Shown: positions 22,410 through 35,100 of the stretch, piece by piece | Layout of the letters: each line of letters begins with the position of its first letter | Position numbering within the stretch: position 1 is the first letter of the stretch | DNA from: Acorus gramineus | Taxonomy: Eukaryota; Streptophyta; Magnoliopsida; Acorales; Acoraceae | DNA: 64,000 bases | Assembly (NCBI GenBank): GCA_030737835.1 | Contig: JAUJYN010000022.1 | Location: 712,712-776,711 of the forward strand | Direction of reading: 5' to 3' | Position numbers and translations under genes: made by a program | The notes under the pieces: generated by a model | What the model saw: the letters and a program-made list of their open reading frames with translations, nothing else | Told to the model about the DNA's origin: nothing | Databases searched by the model: none

Positions 22410-23195
22410 AAAAAATGGTGTTTTTTTTTGTCCCACCAATTCGGCTAGTTCGATCAGACTTGGTTGCCATTTTAAGTTTTGAGCGATCGGATTTGATCGT
22501 TATTTTATGTTTTAGGCGACCTAACTTGATCGTCATTTCAGGTTTTGGACGATCAAACTTGGTCGAACAGGGTTTGTGATAAAGTTTATAATTTTTTTCT
22601 TGTAAACCTAAACCCATGACGTGTATCCTCTTTAGATCCTTCATACCACTCCAAGTTTGAGTTGTAATATATGAAACATCAATCATTATTCTTAAATGTA
22701 AAATATAGAAATAATTTTTTTACATAAGTGAGGGACAAATTTTCAAAAGTCAGATATAAAATGTGTTTGGATCAACTGGTAGGGTTTTGTTTTTTAAACA
22801 AAGAATTCGCTTAACCACAAATTTAAACGAAGCTTAAAAATGATATATATTTATCTAATAAAATAGTTTCTATAAAAAATTGAATTAATTGAAAATATAC
22901 TTACTTACATTTTTTTTCAGTCCCTTAACTGTTATTTGGATAAAAGAATAAAAGTAAAATATGATGGATTAATCCAAAAATTAATTTGTTTACAAAGAAT
23001 AAGTAGATATAATTCTGGACCCTGTTCGACCAATTTCGGTCACCCAATACCTAAAATTGCGACTAAGTTCAGTCGTCCAAAACATGAAATGACGACCAAG
23101 TTCAGTCGTTCAAAATCTGAAATGACGATCAAGTTCAGTCGACCTGGATTAGTGGGAACAACCAAACATCAATTTTTTTTTTTTTTTTTGCTGGT
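22410..23195. mobile_element. Long-TIR non-autonomous element, about 0.8 kb
   Basis: The arms 22412-22585 and 23005-23185 are inverted copies. Each arm contains tandem units of about 30 bp, with GATCAAGTTCAGTCG and CAAAACATGAAATGACGA on one side and the complement on the other. The outer ends pair TGGTGTTTTTTTTTGTCCCAC with the reverse of GTGGGAACAACCAAACATCA. A/T runs at both borders hide the target duplication. Long TIRs with internal repeats suggest a MULE-type or foldback element. Confidence 0.6.
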
Positions 23196-23592
23196 GGGTT
23201 AAGGAAGCTGTTTGATGGGGACAGACATGCCCGTACAAAATAAGTATGTGCATACTGCATAACGGGTTGACCTTCCTCTGGCCCAGTCTTTCATAGGAAA
23301 AACTCTCAACCCGTATTAAACAATCCATTCACATCTCAAGAAAACTAGAACTAGATTTAGTAAAGCTGTCTCCAGTAACAGCAATGAGGCCTAAAGTAGC
23401 ACATTTGTATTGTAACTGTGCCTTCCACACTGAGTCAAATGATCTCAGTGAAGCCAATGTAAAACCTGAAAGAATGCCACAGAGGCAACTTAATATTTTT
23501 TCAGGGTGCATACATATAATATATATCCATACCATTTTCCAATGCCACTACGCATAATATGGCTTTCATATCAAACCATAGGCATTCTATTA
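23196..23592. other. Short intergenic stretch
   Basis: Nothing recognisable: no open frame with a domain, and no repeat shared with the rest of the window. Confidence 0.4.
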
Positions 23593-24434
23593 GAGCCTGT
23601 TTGGTTGATATGTGGAATTGGGATTCTGTGAATCCTAGGATTCCAAATCCAGGTAGATTGGGATTGAGAATCCTATTAACCTGTTTGGTAAGGAACATGA
23701 TTAAAAAAACAGGATTGAGATTCTCAATCCGAATCATGTGTTTGGTATTGACCGGATTACAATATAAAAAATATATATTTCTAAAAATATCATTTCTACA
23801 AAATCAAATATATGTTAACTTATAGTCAATTTTACATCATCTAATACACACACATCTTCCAAAATTATCCTTTATTTAATAAAATTTTAACAAACATTCT
23901 TTCTTTATAATGTTAAGCATCGAAATTCATGATTTTTTTTAAATAAACTTTTCTTCAATGTTGTAACATTAACGACCAATATGTTGACAACACAAGTAAA
24001 ATAAAATAAATTATTAATAGAAAATGCTTAAAAATTATTGAAAAATAATCAGATAAGTTTTCTTACTCTAAACACATAAGCAAATTAACACTAGAGTTGA
24101 CACACATAAACAAATTAACACTAGAGTTCACAACCTCAATTCAAAAGCCATTCGCCTGATTAATTAATTTGACAGAAGTAAAGATGAAAGCCAATCCTTC
24201 TTCAGTTCTTCAGGCATGTTTGAGAGCAAATTAACTTTCACAGGATCACGCATTATAATTTCAGTTACTCACAAACAACGAGGCCCATCATCCCTACCCA
24301 ATATGTTGAACACCTCAGAAAAAACTTTATCTATTCTAACTGTGGCTTCATCAGGCTTGTTAAGACTATCTGCAATTGCATTGGTTGAAAGTTTAAAAGC
24401 CTCTACCAAGTTAGAAAATTCTGTCGTGAAATAA

Positions 24435-25147
24435 TCAGAGCTCTTCCTTCTCTTCGTAGCTCTTTCTTCTCTTCCTACGACTCTGCGTTCCCTCTTCCCC
24501 AGTCGGTGTTGTCCGCCGTGGTTGGGTCACTGAAATATCCTCATTAACAATGTTCTCCAAGCCTTCATCCTGAATGTGTGGATTAGTATTTTGTTCTACA
24601 TCTTCTGCGAGTTCTGTAGGTGTGAAACATCCTCTCCCATTAGCTCGGTCTTTTTCAAACACAAGTGCAAGGTCATCATAATGTAGAAAATGTTTCATCT
24701 ACAATCCTTGGGCAATTTTGTGACTCTACAAAAAAAAAAAAGAATAAATCACAAATTTTATTAAGATAAAATAAAAAAAAAATTACAACTATTTACCTTT
24801 ACCCATCCGTCATAAATTGTTTTTTCGCATATCACCATTTTCTTGTCTTCATCCCATGCAAACTCGCTACCATGTTCTAGCATCTCATTTATTGCATTGT
24901 ATTTATTCTTCAAATATTTCAATCTGGATTCGATGTGTGGATGTGCTTTAATTCCGCATCCAGGTAATTTATCATGCATCATTTTCTCAATCTCTCCAAA
25001 AGTAACTGGCTTAAACCCATTGTCTGCTTTTATTTTTCAAACATACAATTCAACCATATTCTCCACTAGTATCAAATCTTCTTGAGACGTCCATACATGT
25101 TTATTGTTAGCATCTCTACCTGTCTGTGTGATTTGTTCACTATCCAT
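24435..25147 (-). pseudogene. Harbinger Myb/SANT-like ORF1, broken
   Basis: It starts MDSEQITQTGRDANNKHVWT at 25147. It continues with a Myb/SANT-like domain (EDLILVENMVELYV, then GFKPVTFGEIEKMMHDKLPG, RLKYLKNKYNAINEML, FAWDEDKKMVICEKTIYDGW) and, after a GT-AG intron (about 24797-24728), with HYDDLALVFEKDRANG and an acidic then basic tail ending at 24435 (RRKRRKSYEEKEEL). In-frame TGA stops lie after LYV near 25040, and a stop follows IAQGL near 24700. This family binds DNA and imports the transposase. The lesions make this copy non-functional. Confidence 0.8.
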
Positions 25148-25391
25148 CCTAAAAGAATGCTTGAAAAGTTAAATAAAATAGTTGTACAAATATATTATTG
25201 GACAATTTAATTAAGACAAAAAAGGGACAATCACATTCAAAAGCATATGAACAATACCACAATAGTAATGAACAATTAAAATGGTGAAAATCTAACATTA
25301 AACTAAAAGCAAATTAAAGTTGTTTCTTGAGTGTCACAATAGACCACAATTTTTTTACATTAAAAAAAAAACTCTAACACCTTGCACTCCA

Positions 25392-26747
25392 TTAGACACC
25401 ATGTCTACTAGCCTGCCATTCATTAAACATTTGTGTTGCCAAGTTTTGCCTCCATACACTCCATTCATTAGATAGTTCAACTGTAGTAATGGGATCACCT
25501 TGCAGTGCATGTTCATCAAACTCTTCCACTATGCAATCTATTGGGTCTGTAGGCATCTCTCTTCTTATTAAATTGTGGATAAGACAACAAGCGAGAATAA
25601 TTTTGCATTGCGTTTTCACTGGATAGAAAGAAGGACTCCTAAGAATCGCCCAACGCCTTTTAAGCAAGCCAAAACATCTTTCAATAATGTTTCTAGCAAC
25701 AGAACGTTTCATGTTAAAAAATTCTTCGGGTGTATTTGGAATATGTCCACCTCTCCAATCATTTAGATGATATCTTTGCCCTCTGTATGGCGCAAGAAAT
25801 CCCTCACCATTCGTATATCCAGCATCAACAAGGTAGAAAAATCCTAAAATAAATGAAAGTTTTATTAGTTAATTATAATATGATTTTTTTAAAAACAAAA
25901 TTAAATATAATTTGCATGTTACCATGTGAAACCTTAAGCCATGTCTTCGAGTCACAGCATCTCAAAGCACTCGAGAATCAGCTGTTGAGCACTCCCAACC
26001 TGGTAAAACATATATAAATTGCATGTCCTCGGAGCAAACTCCCAAAACATTTGTTGCAATTTCATTTTTTCTAGTCCGATATCTAGGTTTATCAGCAGTT
26101 AGCACATGAACTCTAATGTAAGTCCCATCTAGGGCTCCCAAACAATTCTATAAACAATATAAAAATTGTTAACATTATTTGATATTCTAAATTCTAATAA
26201 AAAATAAGTAACTTATAACACAAATTATATTTACCTTAAACCATTTCCATCTTGGATCTGTACAGTTCTCTAGAACAGGTTCAGGTGTTTTAAAAAGTAA
26301 ATCATGTAAACAAACAACTGCATTCAACACTGCATTAAAATGCTTGCTAACAGTTTCTCCAGATCTCACAAATCAAAAATTTATAACTCGAAATTTATAA
26401 CTCGATTTTTTTACATGATGCGCGAGAATATGTAAAAACATTAATGCAACCATCTCCTCTACTATAATGTGCCTCGTGTCCTTTAATAAACGATTGGTGC
26501 GAATCATAGTACATAATACGTTAAATGTCTGTCTATTCATTCTTAGTTGTTCGATACATGTCACATCATTTCTGAAAATCATCTCATTTAGGTTTTCCAT
26601 ACGTAACAATGTCAAACTACGAGGTTGACGTTTTAGCAAATATTTCTTATAGATCCTCTCTGCAACAATAGCAATTAAAATCACTATCATATTTTGTAAA
26701 TGTGCCAACAATAACTTTTCTGTCCTTCCCAAATGTCTATGAGCCAT
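25392..26747 (-). pseudogene. Harbinger DDE_Tnp_4 transposase (HARBI1-like), broken
   Basis: It starts MAHRHLGRTEKLLLAHLQNM at 26747. The N-terminal helix-turn-helix part has ENLNEMIFRNDVTCIEQLRM and EEMVALMFLHILAHHVK. A short exon, [18 protein letters not shown], ends with a GTAAAT donor near 26236. The next exon has the first catalytic Asp ([11 protein letters not shown]) and the second (DSRVL). The last exon has VDAGYTNGEGFLAPYRGQRY and the Glu of ARNIIERCFGLLKRRW, ending at 25392. Lesions: an in-frame TGA after a 14-bp tandem duplication near 26373-26405, and TGA for Arg in VL*DAVTRR near 25975. The catalytic triad is otherwise kept. Confidence 0.87.
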
Positions 26748-27089
26748 TACGGCATTAAATTGTTATTTATTAAAAAAATTTCATTCAAGAGAATAAGATG
26801 AGAGTAACAACTATATGCCAAAATAATTAACAATACATAGAATTATCTATAACAAAATATTTTAGTCATGTAAATAAAATCAACAACTTATAGGCAAACA
26901 TTCATTTTTAATTTTTCATTTTTAAAAAATACAAAGCAAATTAAAATATATATATAAATTCAAACAAAAAAAAAATCAAATTGATGATTAAACTAAAGAA
27001 TATTAAACCGAGATAAACAAAATCAATATTAAACTAATGCATTTGTCTTACAGAGGGTCTATAATAACAAACATAAAAAAAAAATAATT

Positions 27090-27295
27090 AAATATAGATA
27101 AAATCCATGTGTTGATGACACGGAAACACAAAAAAATAATTAAATACAGATGAAATCCATGCGTTGATGACATGTAAGCACAAAAAAAAAATCAATATAA
27201 AAACAAAATAAATAACTAATAAACGTAAAACTATATTTAAAAACGAATGAAATCCTTTCGTTGATGACACATAAGCACAAAAAAAAAAAAATTAA
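27090..27295. repeat. Three imperfect repeats in the Harbinger 5' end
   Basis: The unit GATGAAATCCATGCGTTGATGACAC...AAGCACAAAAAAAA recurs near 27100, 27150 and 27250, inside the terminal region of the 23593-27664 element. Such subterminal repeats often bind the transposase. Confidence 0.6.
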
Positions 27296-28923
27296 ACAAA
27301 GAAGTTTCTTTGGTCTTACAGAGGGGCTATAAAAGGAGGTCTTTGTTTTTTATATATATTATTGACCGGTGGTAGACCGGTGGAGATGGAAAAATTGTTT
27401 TTGCGGCAAGAATGGTTTGGGATTGACGAGGAAGAGAAAAATCAATTATTAAAAAAGGGAGATAGAAAAATTTAGATAAAAAAGTCTTTTTTTTCAATCC
27501 ACCTAGATAGGGATTAAGGGGAATATCACTTCTTGAGTAAGATTCTCAATCCCCCTAATGAAGGATTCTCAATCTTTCTTTTCTAATCACAATCCCTCTT
27601 TTAAAAATTATCTAAACAAATTATTGACCTTCCAGGCACCTAATACTTCTATCCAAACAGGCCCTTAAGTGCTGCTACACTCAGTTTTATTCTCAATTCA
27701 AAACACAGATCTTATATACCTTGTTACAGATTTAATTAAATATATACCTCATTAGATAATGTATATACTTCATTGAATTTTTTTTTACACTTGTTAAAAA
27801 TAGATTCATTCAATTTGAAATAGAACGATATACACTTTTTATCAAAGCATATACTTCATTAAATGATATTTTCTATTTAAAATAAAAATAAAAACATGTA
27901 AAGTCTGAGTTTTTGTTGATAAATGTAACTGAGTGTATCTTTTTCCATTCTATTAATTATCTGCCTCTGACAGACCAAATCATTCTATTGATTCAGTACA
28001 CGTATAAGAAAAGGGAGCAAATCAATCTAAACCAGAAATAACAAAAAAGGAGCACATTAAATTAACCAGAAATATTCCAAAACAATGAGCAAAAACAGGT
28101 AGTACTTGAGAACTATGGCAAATGATCGACCATCTGATGCAGCTCAAGCCTCAATGGTATAGGTTACTGAAATTTGAATTCCAGAAAATGTGACCAATGA
28201 ATCATCAATGCTCTGCTTATCCAATTTTCATTCCATTCTTGGACTCTTAAAATACATTCACTGATTATAAAGCCATTTTACACAAAACAACAGGGAAAAA
28301 CTTGACTTTTGACATTACCTACTAAAAATTCTTTCTAAATAATGCATCCCTACAGTCTTAAGTAACTACTAGATCAACTGGCTTCAGTCTATTTTTGGAC
28401 AAAGGGTAAAAAAAAATCATAAGTGCAATCACATATGAGAAAAGAATTATAGAAGTTGCACAACATTCATGTGAATGGAGAAGAAAATTAATTAGAAGTG
28501 ATAATAGAATACATTTCATGAAAAATGAAACATAGAAGACACAGTAAGCTATAGCATGAAAACTCAGCCCCAAGAGGCATGTGAAATTGGCATAACAATG
28601 GCCCCATTGGACATAGTAGCATTCCACCAAAATACAAGTTATAATTCAAGCAAGCATCAACATCAAACTCGACCAGTTCTCTGCAGCTACAAATGACAGC
28701 AACAGGTACACGGCTACACGCAACCATCAAGGATATATCACCTAGCTTTACCATCTTTATCCCTTCACAGTTACAAGTCATGAACCCACAAGCTACCACA
28801 TAGCATGACATGAGGAAACGTAATTAAATTAAAACCATAGTATTTTATTGTTTCACTGACACAAGGCCAGTCCAAACAAAAACCCTACCAAAAAGGTAAT
28901 AATGTATTAGTTATGTACTTCCC

Positions 28924-29150
28924 AACCTCAAGGCACTGTGGGTGGGTCAGCATAACAAGGTTCATCTTTCATTAGCAGTAAAGACCAAACAAGGGCGGCA
29001 ACACTTATACCAAACCCAACCAGACTTTATTTCATCCCAACCTCAAACCACTGTGGGTGGGTCAGCAGAACGAGGTTCATCTTCCATCAGCAGGAATGAC
29101 CAAACCTGGGCCGTAGCACTTGTACCAAACTCGACCAGACCTTTGATTTT
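28924..29150. repeat. 113-bp tandem repeat
   Basis: Two adjacent copies start CCTCAAGGCACTGTGGGTGG (28928) and CCTCAAACCACTGTGGGTGG (29041), running through TTCATCTTYCATYAGCAG and ending in ACCAGACTTT/ACCAGACCTTTG. A third, single copy is at 31363 in the second large duplicate. Confidence 0.75.
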
Positions 29151-29558
29151 ATAAGTAAACATCCACTAGCCCTTCACAGCTATGGACCCCTATCACTGCT
29201 ACTGTCATGTTCCCAGAATCTGCAGACACTATCAAGTCCTCCATATCTATGGTCCTCTTATCACTGCTACTGTCACGACCCAAGAATTTATCAACATGAG
29301 CAGAGGTGTTATCAAAACCCAATGCACCGTGCACCAATTCAAAACGCCTCTCAGTCCACAATAGAACAAAAACAAGAAATTTAAGTTTTCTGTAGATATA
29401 ATAATCAGTCGTAAGCAGGCTTTATCCAAATTCCAAATAAAAAAAAGTGAGCATGGAAAAGCAGATCTGAATGAAAAACCTTTTAAGACACACTTCCACT
29501 GAGCAGTTTATGCAGGTGTTGTGGTTGCAACAACATATTTGTCCATTCATGAGCATTT

Positions 29559-29805
29559 CTTTCATGCCTCAGTCTCCTAGGAGTGGAGTCACTGTCCACA
29601 TGATATGGGGTGTAGGGTTTGGGGTTATTTGATGTATGGATCATCCATTTTGGGTGACTTCTTTTCTTTCTTTCTTTTTCCTTAACTTTTTTCAGAGAAC
29701 CCATGTCTCCTTTTGTATAGGGCATTATCTTGATAAATAATTGCTCCAACCTTTTGTCAAAAAACAAACAAACAAACAGACAGACAAAAGAAAGAACGAA
29801 CACCC
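29559..29805. mobile_element. Retroposon-like insertion with an AAAC/AGAC tail
   Basis: This segment is absent from the second duplicate (around 31865-31880). It ends in CAAAAAACAAACAAACAAAC followed by AGACAGAC. Its borders show a similar 10-bp sequence (CTTTCATGCC / CCTTCATCCC). The simple-repeat tail and an approximate target duplication suggest a SINE or a truncated LINE. Confidence 0.4.
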
Positions 29806-32198
29806 CCTTCATCCCAAACCACTCATCAATAGAATATCAAAAGGTCCAACTAGATGATAATTGCCTCAAAGGTAGAAAACAGTACAATAACAACAATGCA
29901 CAAAAGTCAATAAAAAAATGCACAATACCAAATCAAGATCAAACAAAGAAATGTCAACCTCGAGATAGTTCTAGGTCCCAAAAACTACAGACCGCTCACT
30001 CAATATGGAATGTACATCGTATTCAGACACTCTCAATTAATTCAACCATCAAAATATACATAGAATAAGAAAAAGGTGCAAATTAATTTAAATCAGAAAT
30101 TTAAAAAAGAGCAAATTCAAGAAAAAAGGAAAAAAAAAGGGTAGTATTTGGAACCTCTAGCCCCCACTTGTTCTGTGAATAAGATGCACAAAGGAAGAAT
30201 AGGCTTCTCAAAGCAAAACATGCTTGTTAACGATGGATAAACTGTAATCATTAATCCCTGATAAAGCATAATAAACATTGATAGCTATACCTGGCAAGAT
30301 AAATGTAGTTTATTCATATTTATCCATCTAAAACTGTAATTATATTATTATGACAAGCACAAAAGGTGAAGATTTAACACGAGGGAAAAGTACAGGAAAC
30401 AATTAGCTATTTATATAAATCTCATATATCACTATATAACTATTCAATGCATAAATAAGCTATCCACGAACCAAACAGGGGGCTGGATATGTCACTGCAG
30501 CTATGTTGTCAACTGTCAAGACTCATGGATTTGCATAATGCTTTATAACAAAACCAATCCATCTATCTCCCCATAAAGAGTGAAAATATAAAATTAGGCA
30601 TTCTCCTGAACAAGGCTGAAAGTATGAGTCACAAGAGATATCCTAAAGAACCGGTTGTCCAAATGTTTTGCGATGCACTCAGTGACCTGGTACAGGAACT
30701 ACAAATATCATGGCCACTTATTTTCCAACATCGTCCAGGAATTCAAATTCAATACAGGTTCTATGATAAGTTATGGCTTCATGCCCCAAGAATGCTAGCT
30801 TGCAAATGTATGGCAGTTTCAATATGGATGCAGCTCAAGAGTATAGATTAACAAAACTTGAATCCCAGAAAATTTGGCTAATTAAATCATCAATGCTGAT
30901 AATCTAATCATAATTCCATCTCCAGAACTCCAAAAATACAGATAATATATTAGAAGTAAAAGTGTTATATATTTCATCAATAAGAAACTATAGATAATTA
31001 ACTGCTCACTATGTAACAGGAAACCCAAGAACTGTATGAAATTGGCACTCCAATGACCGCATTGGACAAAGTAGCATTCAACCAAACATACCAGTTATCA
31101 TTCGCCAGCAAGAGTCAGTGCTCTGCAGCTACAAATGGCAGCAACAGGTAGGTACATGCAACCATCAACGATATATCACATAGCTTGAACATCTTTATCC
31201 CTTCACAGCTACAGTCACGAACCCACAAGCTACCACGTTCCGGTACACGAGGAAACATTAGTCAAAACTCTATCATTTCCTGTTTTACTAACAAAAGGCC
31301 AGTCTAACAAAAAAAAACCCTACTGAAAAGAATAGCAAATGTTAGTTAATTTCTTCCCAACCTCAAGTCTGTGGATAGGTCAGCAGAATGAGGGTCGTCT
31401 TCCATCAGCAGGAAAAACCAAACCAAAGCAGCAAAACTTATACCAATTGTTACCAGACCTTTGATGTTATGGTAAACATCCACTAGCCCGTCCCATCTTC
31501 AGCCCTTCACAGCTACAGAACTCTATTACTGCTATTGTCACGTACCAAGAATCTATCATGACGACCGCAGGTACTATCAGTCTCTACGGTGCTCTATCAC
31601 TGCTACTGTCACAACCCAGAAAGTCTTTCATATCACAAATGCAGATGTCATCAAAACCCAATGCATCAGCCAACAAGTCAAAAACCCCAGCATCTCAGTC
31701 CATATAAGAACAAAAAATATGAAGCTTATTTAAGTTTTCTGTGAATAAAATAATCATTCATAAATCTATATGAACATGGTAGAGCAGATTTAAATGAAAA
31801 ACCTTCAGACACAGTTCCACTGGGCTGTTTATGCAGGTGCGTGGTTGCAACAACATTTTTCCATCAATGAACAATGCCTTCAAGCCAAACCACTCATCAT
31901 TAGAAAGTCAAATGATTGCCTGAAACAGAACAAAGATAACAAAGCACAATAACAAATTTAAGTTCGAACAGAGAGTGTCAACCTCCAGACAGTTCCAAAC
32001 TCCCAAAAAACTAGTGCTCATTTGTTCAAAACAGAATGCATAATCCTTGACACCCTGTGTCCTAGACAGATGCACACTGTCAAACACAAAATCTCAGCAG
32101 CAGCATCAATCCTGAAACCAGAATAGCATGAAAATAAATGTCATGATGATTATCTTGTCATCATAAAAAAAAATTGATTGCACCACAATTATTCAAAA

Positions 32199-35100
32199 TT
32201 AATTGTTAGATGAAAAGAATACCCCATCTGAGTTGCAGGGGGGTGGACTACGAGAATCCGCACGTCGCCCTCTTGGCGAAATGCTTTTAGAAGCTGGTGA
32301 TCGCTCACGTCGCCTACCAGGACTTTCGTCCGGGGACTTTGACATATGTGGGGATGGGCTCCTCCTTGGGCTGAGGCTGCGTCGACGGGGGGATGCACTG
32401 CCAACATAAAATTATAATAAATCATACCCAATAAGGTGAACCATAGAATAAGGTGAAGAGCAGAAGGAATACAAAACCAGCAGGAAATACAAAATACCTT
32501 CCCAAAGAACGACTCCGGCTCCGGCTCCTCCTACGGTCCTCATCATACCTGCTCCTCCCATGGCCTCTGCTATAATCAGGGCTCAAGCTGTGACTCCCAC
32601 TTCGATGCCGATAATCCCTCTCTCTGCCACGATATCTGTCACGATCATGCCTGTCATATCTATCCCGACTTCTACTACGGCTCCTCCTGCTGGAGGCCCT
32701 TCCTCGATAATCATCTCGGTTCCTGAGAATGCAAAACTCTCAGGTCATTCAAGGAAAACTAGGAATTCATAAAAGCATCAAATTAACACCATAAAAAAAG
32801 TAGCACTGCATTTAAATTAATCAAAATGGACATTAATATGACAAAATAGCTGTCCAACAAACATTTGAAAGAAAACATGATATTACAATATCCTCTTTAC
32901 ATATGGAAAACAAATAACAATTTCTTATTACATTAATCATATAGAAAACAGTAGCATCTTTTTACTAACGAGAGAAGAAAATTCAAAATTAAACCTTTCC
33001 ACAGAGAACAATATTGATAGTGTCATGCATTCAAACAAACCGCATGAAGATATCCATTCCATTTAAATGGTAAAAAATGCTCTAATTTGAGACTGACAAA
33101 TATAAATAGTTTTTTTTATTTTATGATATATCAAGGGATAGCAATGTGATGAGATAAATGGGAAACCCGCCCTGCCCCGACCATATTGGGATGGGTTTGG
33201 TCCGCAAAATGTTGAACCCAAACTTGATATGTCCCAACCCGATGAAGATATGGGAAGGGGTTCGGGATTCAAGTGCAAATCCCACCCCGTCCCATTTACC
33301 CCATTTAAATCACTTATATCATTCAAAATTAATATGATAAACAAATAAAACTAACCCTATCATATATTGTTGTTATTATTACAATTCATAAAAATACCTA
33401 AGCATCAATTATGTAATATTACATAACATGTAATGAGTAAAGAAATTATTTAGTTTATAAGCTAAAAAGGAATAAAAAGATATCAAAAAAGGTTTGAAAA
33501 TTGGGATTCTTAACTAAACAGGACAGGATGAGTTTAGGTTTCTTAAAAACCCGTTGGGATAGCTTTGGGACGAAACAAAACCGCCATGGGTTTAGGACCA
33601 GTTTAAGACAGGATTTCGGTACCGGGTTGGTATTGGGATTGACCAAATCACCAGACCCATCTCAACATGCCCCTTTGCCATCCATACTTATATCAACTTA
33701 TGTTACCTGAACATGTATATTACTCTCTCAATCTCAAGCAATGTAAATGAAAGGAAAAATATCCAAATAAAAAAAGGATTCTCCAATAGCTTCATTCGTT
33801 TAGTTAAACAAATTGAAGTATTTAGACATGATAATATGAAGTATAACTTTATTTCCATGAATTGTTTTCCTAAAAGAAACATTTCCATGCATTCACCCGA
33901 CAACCATGAATTATTTGAATGATTTTATTTGCTAATGCATGGACTGTTAAATATAGATAATACAATTTTCCCATATAGGCATAAAGTTTTACCAGGAGAA
34001 AGGCTACTTGACATTGAGAAGAAAAGAATAAAATAAAATAAAGAAAAAGAAAATCTAGAATCTTCTAGCAAAGATAGAAATACTGTAAAAGTCCCAGTTT
34101 AAAAATATACTGCACAGGCTTTAATATTTACATGAACAAACCAAGCCTCTGATATGAACGAGAAACAGAAAAATGTGAAAAGAGGCAGGGCATCCATGCC
34201 AGGAACATGCATAGCAAACTCAATATTCAATGAGATCCCAGTCACAGATGTTATCACTATGTGACCCAGTCACAGATGTTATCACTATGTGACACATGAA
34301 CAAGCAAAACAAAGAATCGAACAACAAAAAAATCCTTTAATTGATCTCACCTTCCGGGGCTTCGGCTCCCGGGTCTCCCTTTGGTCTTTGGAAATGTCTC
34401 TACTACTCTCCCCTTCTGACTGCAGATAGAAAATGGTAAGTAATTATCACAAGATCAAATGCACAGCGAGACACAAACATAGAAAAAGGGTTCACATATA
34501 ATCCATGCAGCAATGTTGAACAAAAGAATTGCAAGGCTGTCTGAGGAGAGCAGACCATGCCCTGGTTTTCATTCACTACCTAAAATATAAAGGGGGGAAT
34601 ATATCAAACTATACCCTTATCTCAACAAACCAAGAAACAAACATCACCCAATTTCTTATTGAATGAGGGCCCATAAAATATTGATACTTGCAAATAAAGA
34701 ATAAGTACATAAATTGCATTCAGAATAATAGCCATAAAGCCAATCAGGATCAAAAACAGTGTTCAGCGCCTCAAAATTGATGAATTCGACAAAGCATCAT
34801 GTAGTATAATCAAATATCAGAATCGATCACAAAAAGCAACATCAAAACCCCAAAAAGAGCACAAGAAAATCAGCAATGAAGGCTGAAAACATACATGGGC
34901 TCTGCATTCGGCCCATATTTTGCAAACTGAACCATGATATCCCGACCATCAACATTTCTCCCTGCACGAATGAAACAAACAGCACAAACAATCACAAGAG
35001 AAAAATAAAACAGAAATAGAAGATATGAAAACAAGAGGTGAGACCAAACCATCAAGCTTTTCAACTGCTCTTTGTGCCTCCTCGGCATACTTGTAACGCA

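Larger units (their letters stand above)
23593..27664 (-). mobile_element. PIF/Harbinger element with both ORFs, 4.07 kb
   Basis: Inverted ends GAGCCTGTTTGG (23593) and CCAAACAGGCCC (ending 27664) are flanked by TTA on both sides (23590-23592 and 27665-27667), the usual Harbinger target. It contains a Myb/SANT-like ORF1 and a DDE_Tnp_4 transposase, both on the minus strand and both with stop codons. It could have been autonomous before decay and is a different subfamily from the 5316-14086 element. Confidence 0.88.
27995..32080. repeat. Tandem duplication of about 2 kb downstream of SC35
   Basis: Two direct copies abut: 27995-30064 and 30065-32080. Matching anchors are GATGCAGCTCAAG (28136 / 30828), CTCTGCAGCTACAAATG (28678 / 31119), CTTTATCCCTTCACAG (28754 / 31192) and GTTTATGCAGGTG (29506 / 31827). 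The second copy has an extra stretch (about 30180-30820) and the first has an extra insertion (29559-29805). Inside each copy are smaller repeats (CACTGCTACTGTCA). No convincing coding frame is seen. It may hold 3' UTR exons of the SC35 gene, which is transcribed toward it. Confidence 0.7.

Noticed and set aside
22366..22686. Open frame with repeated KSDR/TIKS words
   Set aside because: It reads through the tandem units of the foldback element arm, so its periodicity is that of the repeat.
32189..32431. Alternative open frame overlapping the last SC35 exon
   Set aside because: It is a shadow frame. The spliced RS-domain frame joins all seven exons in phase.
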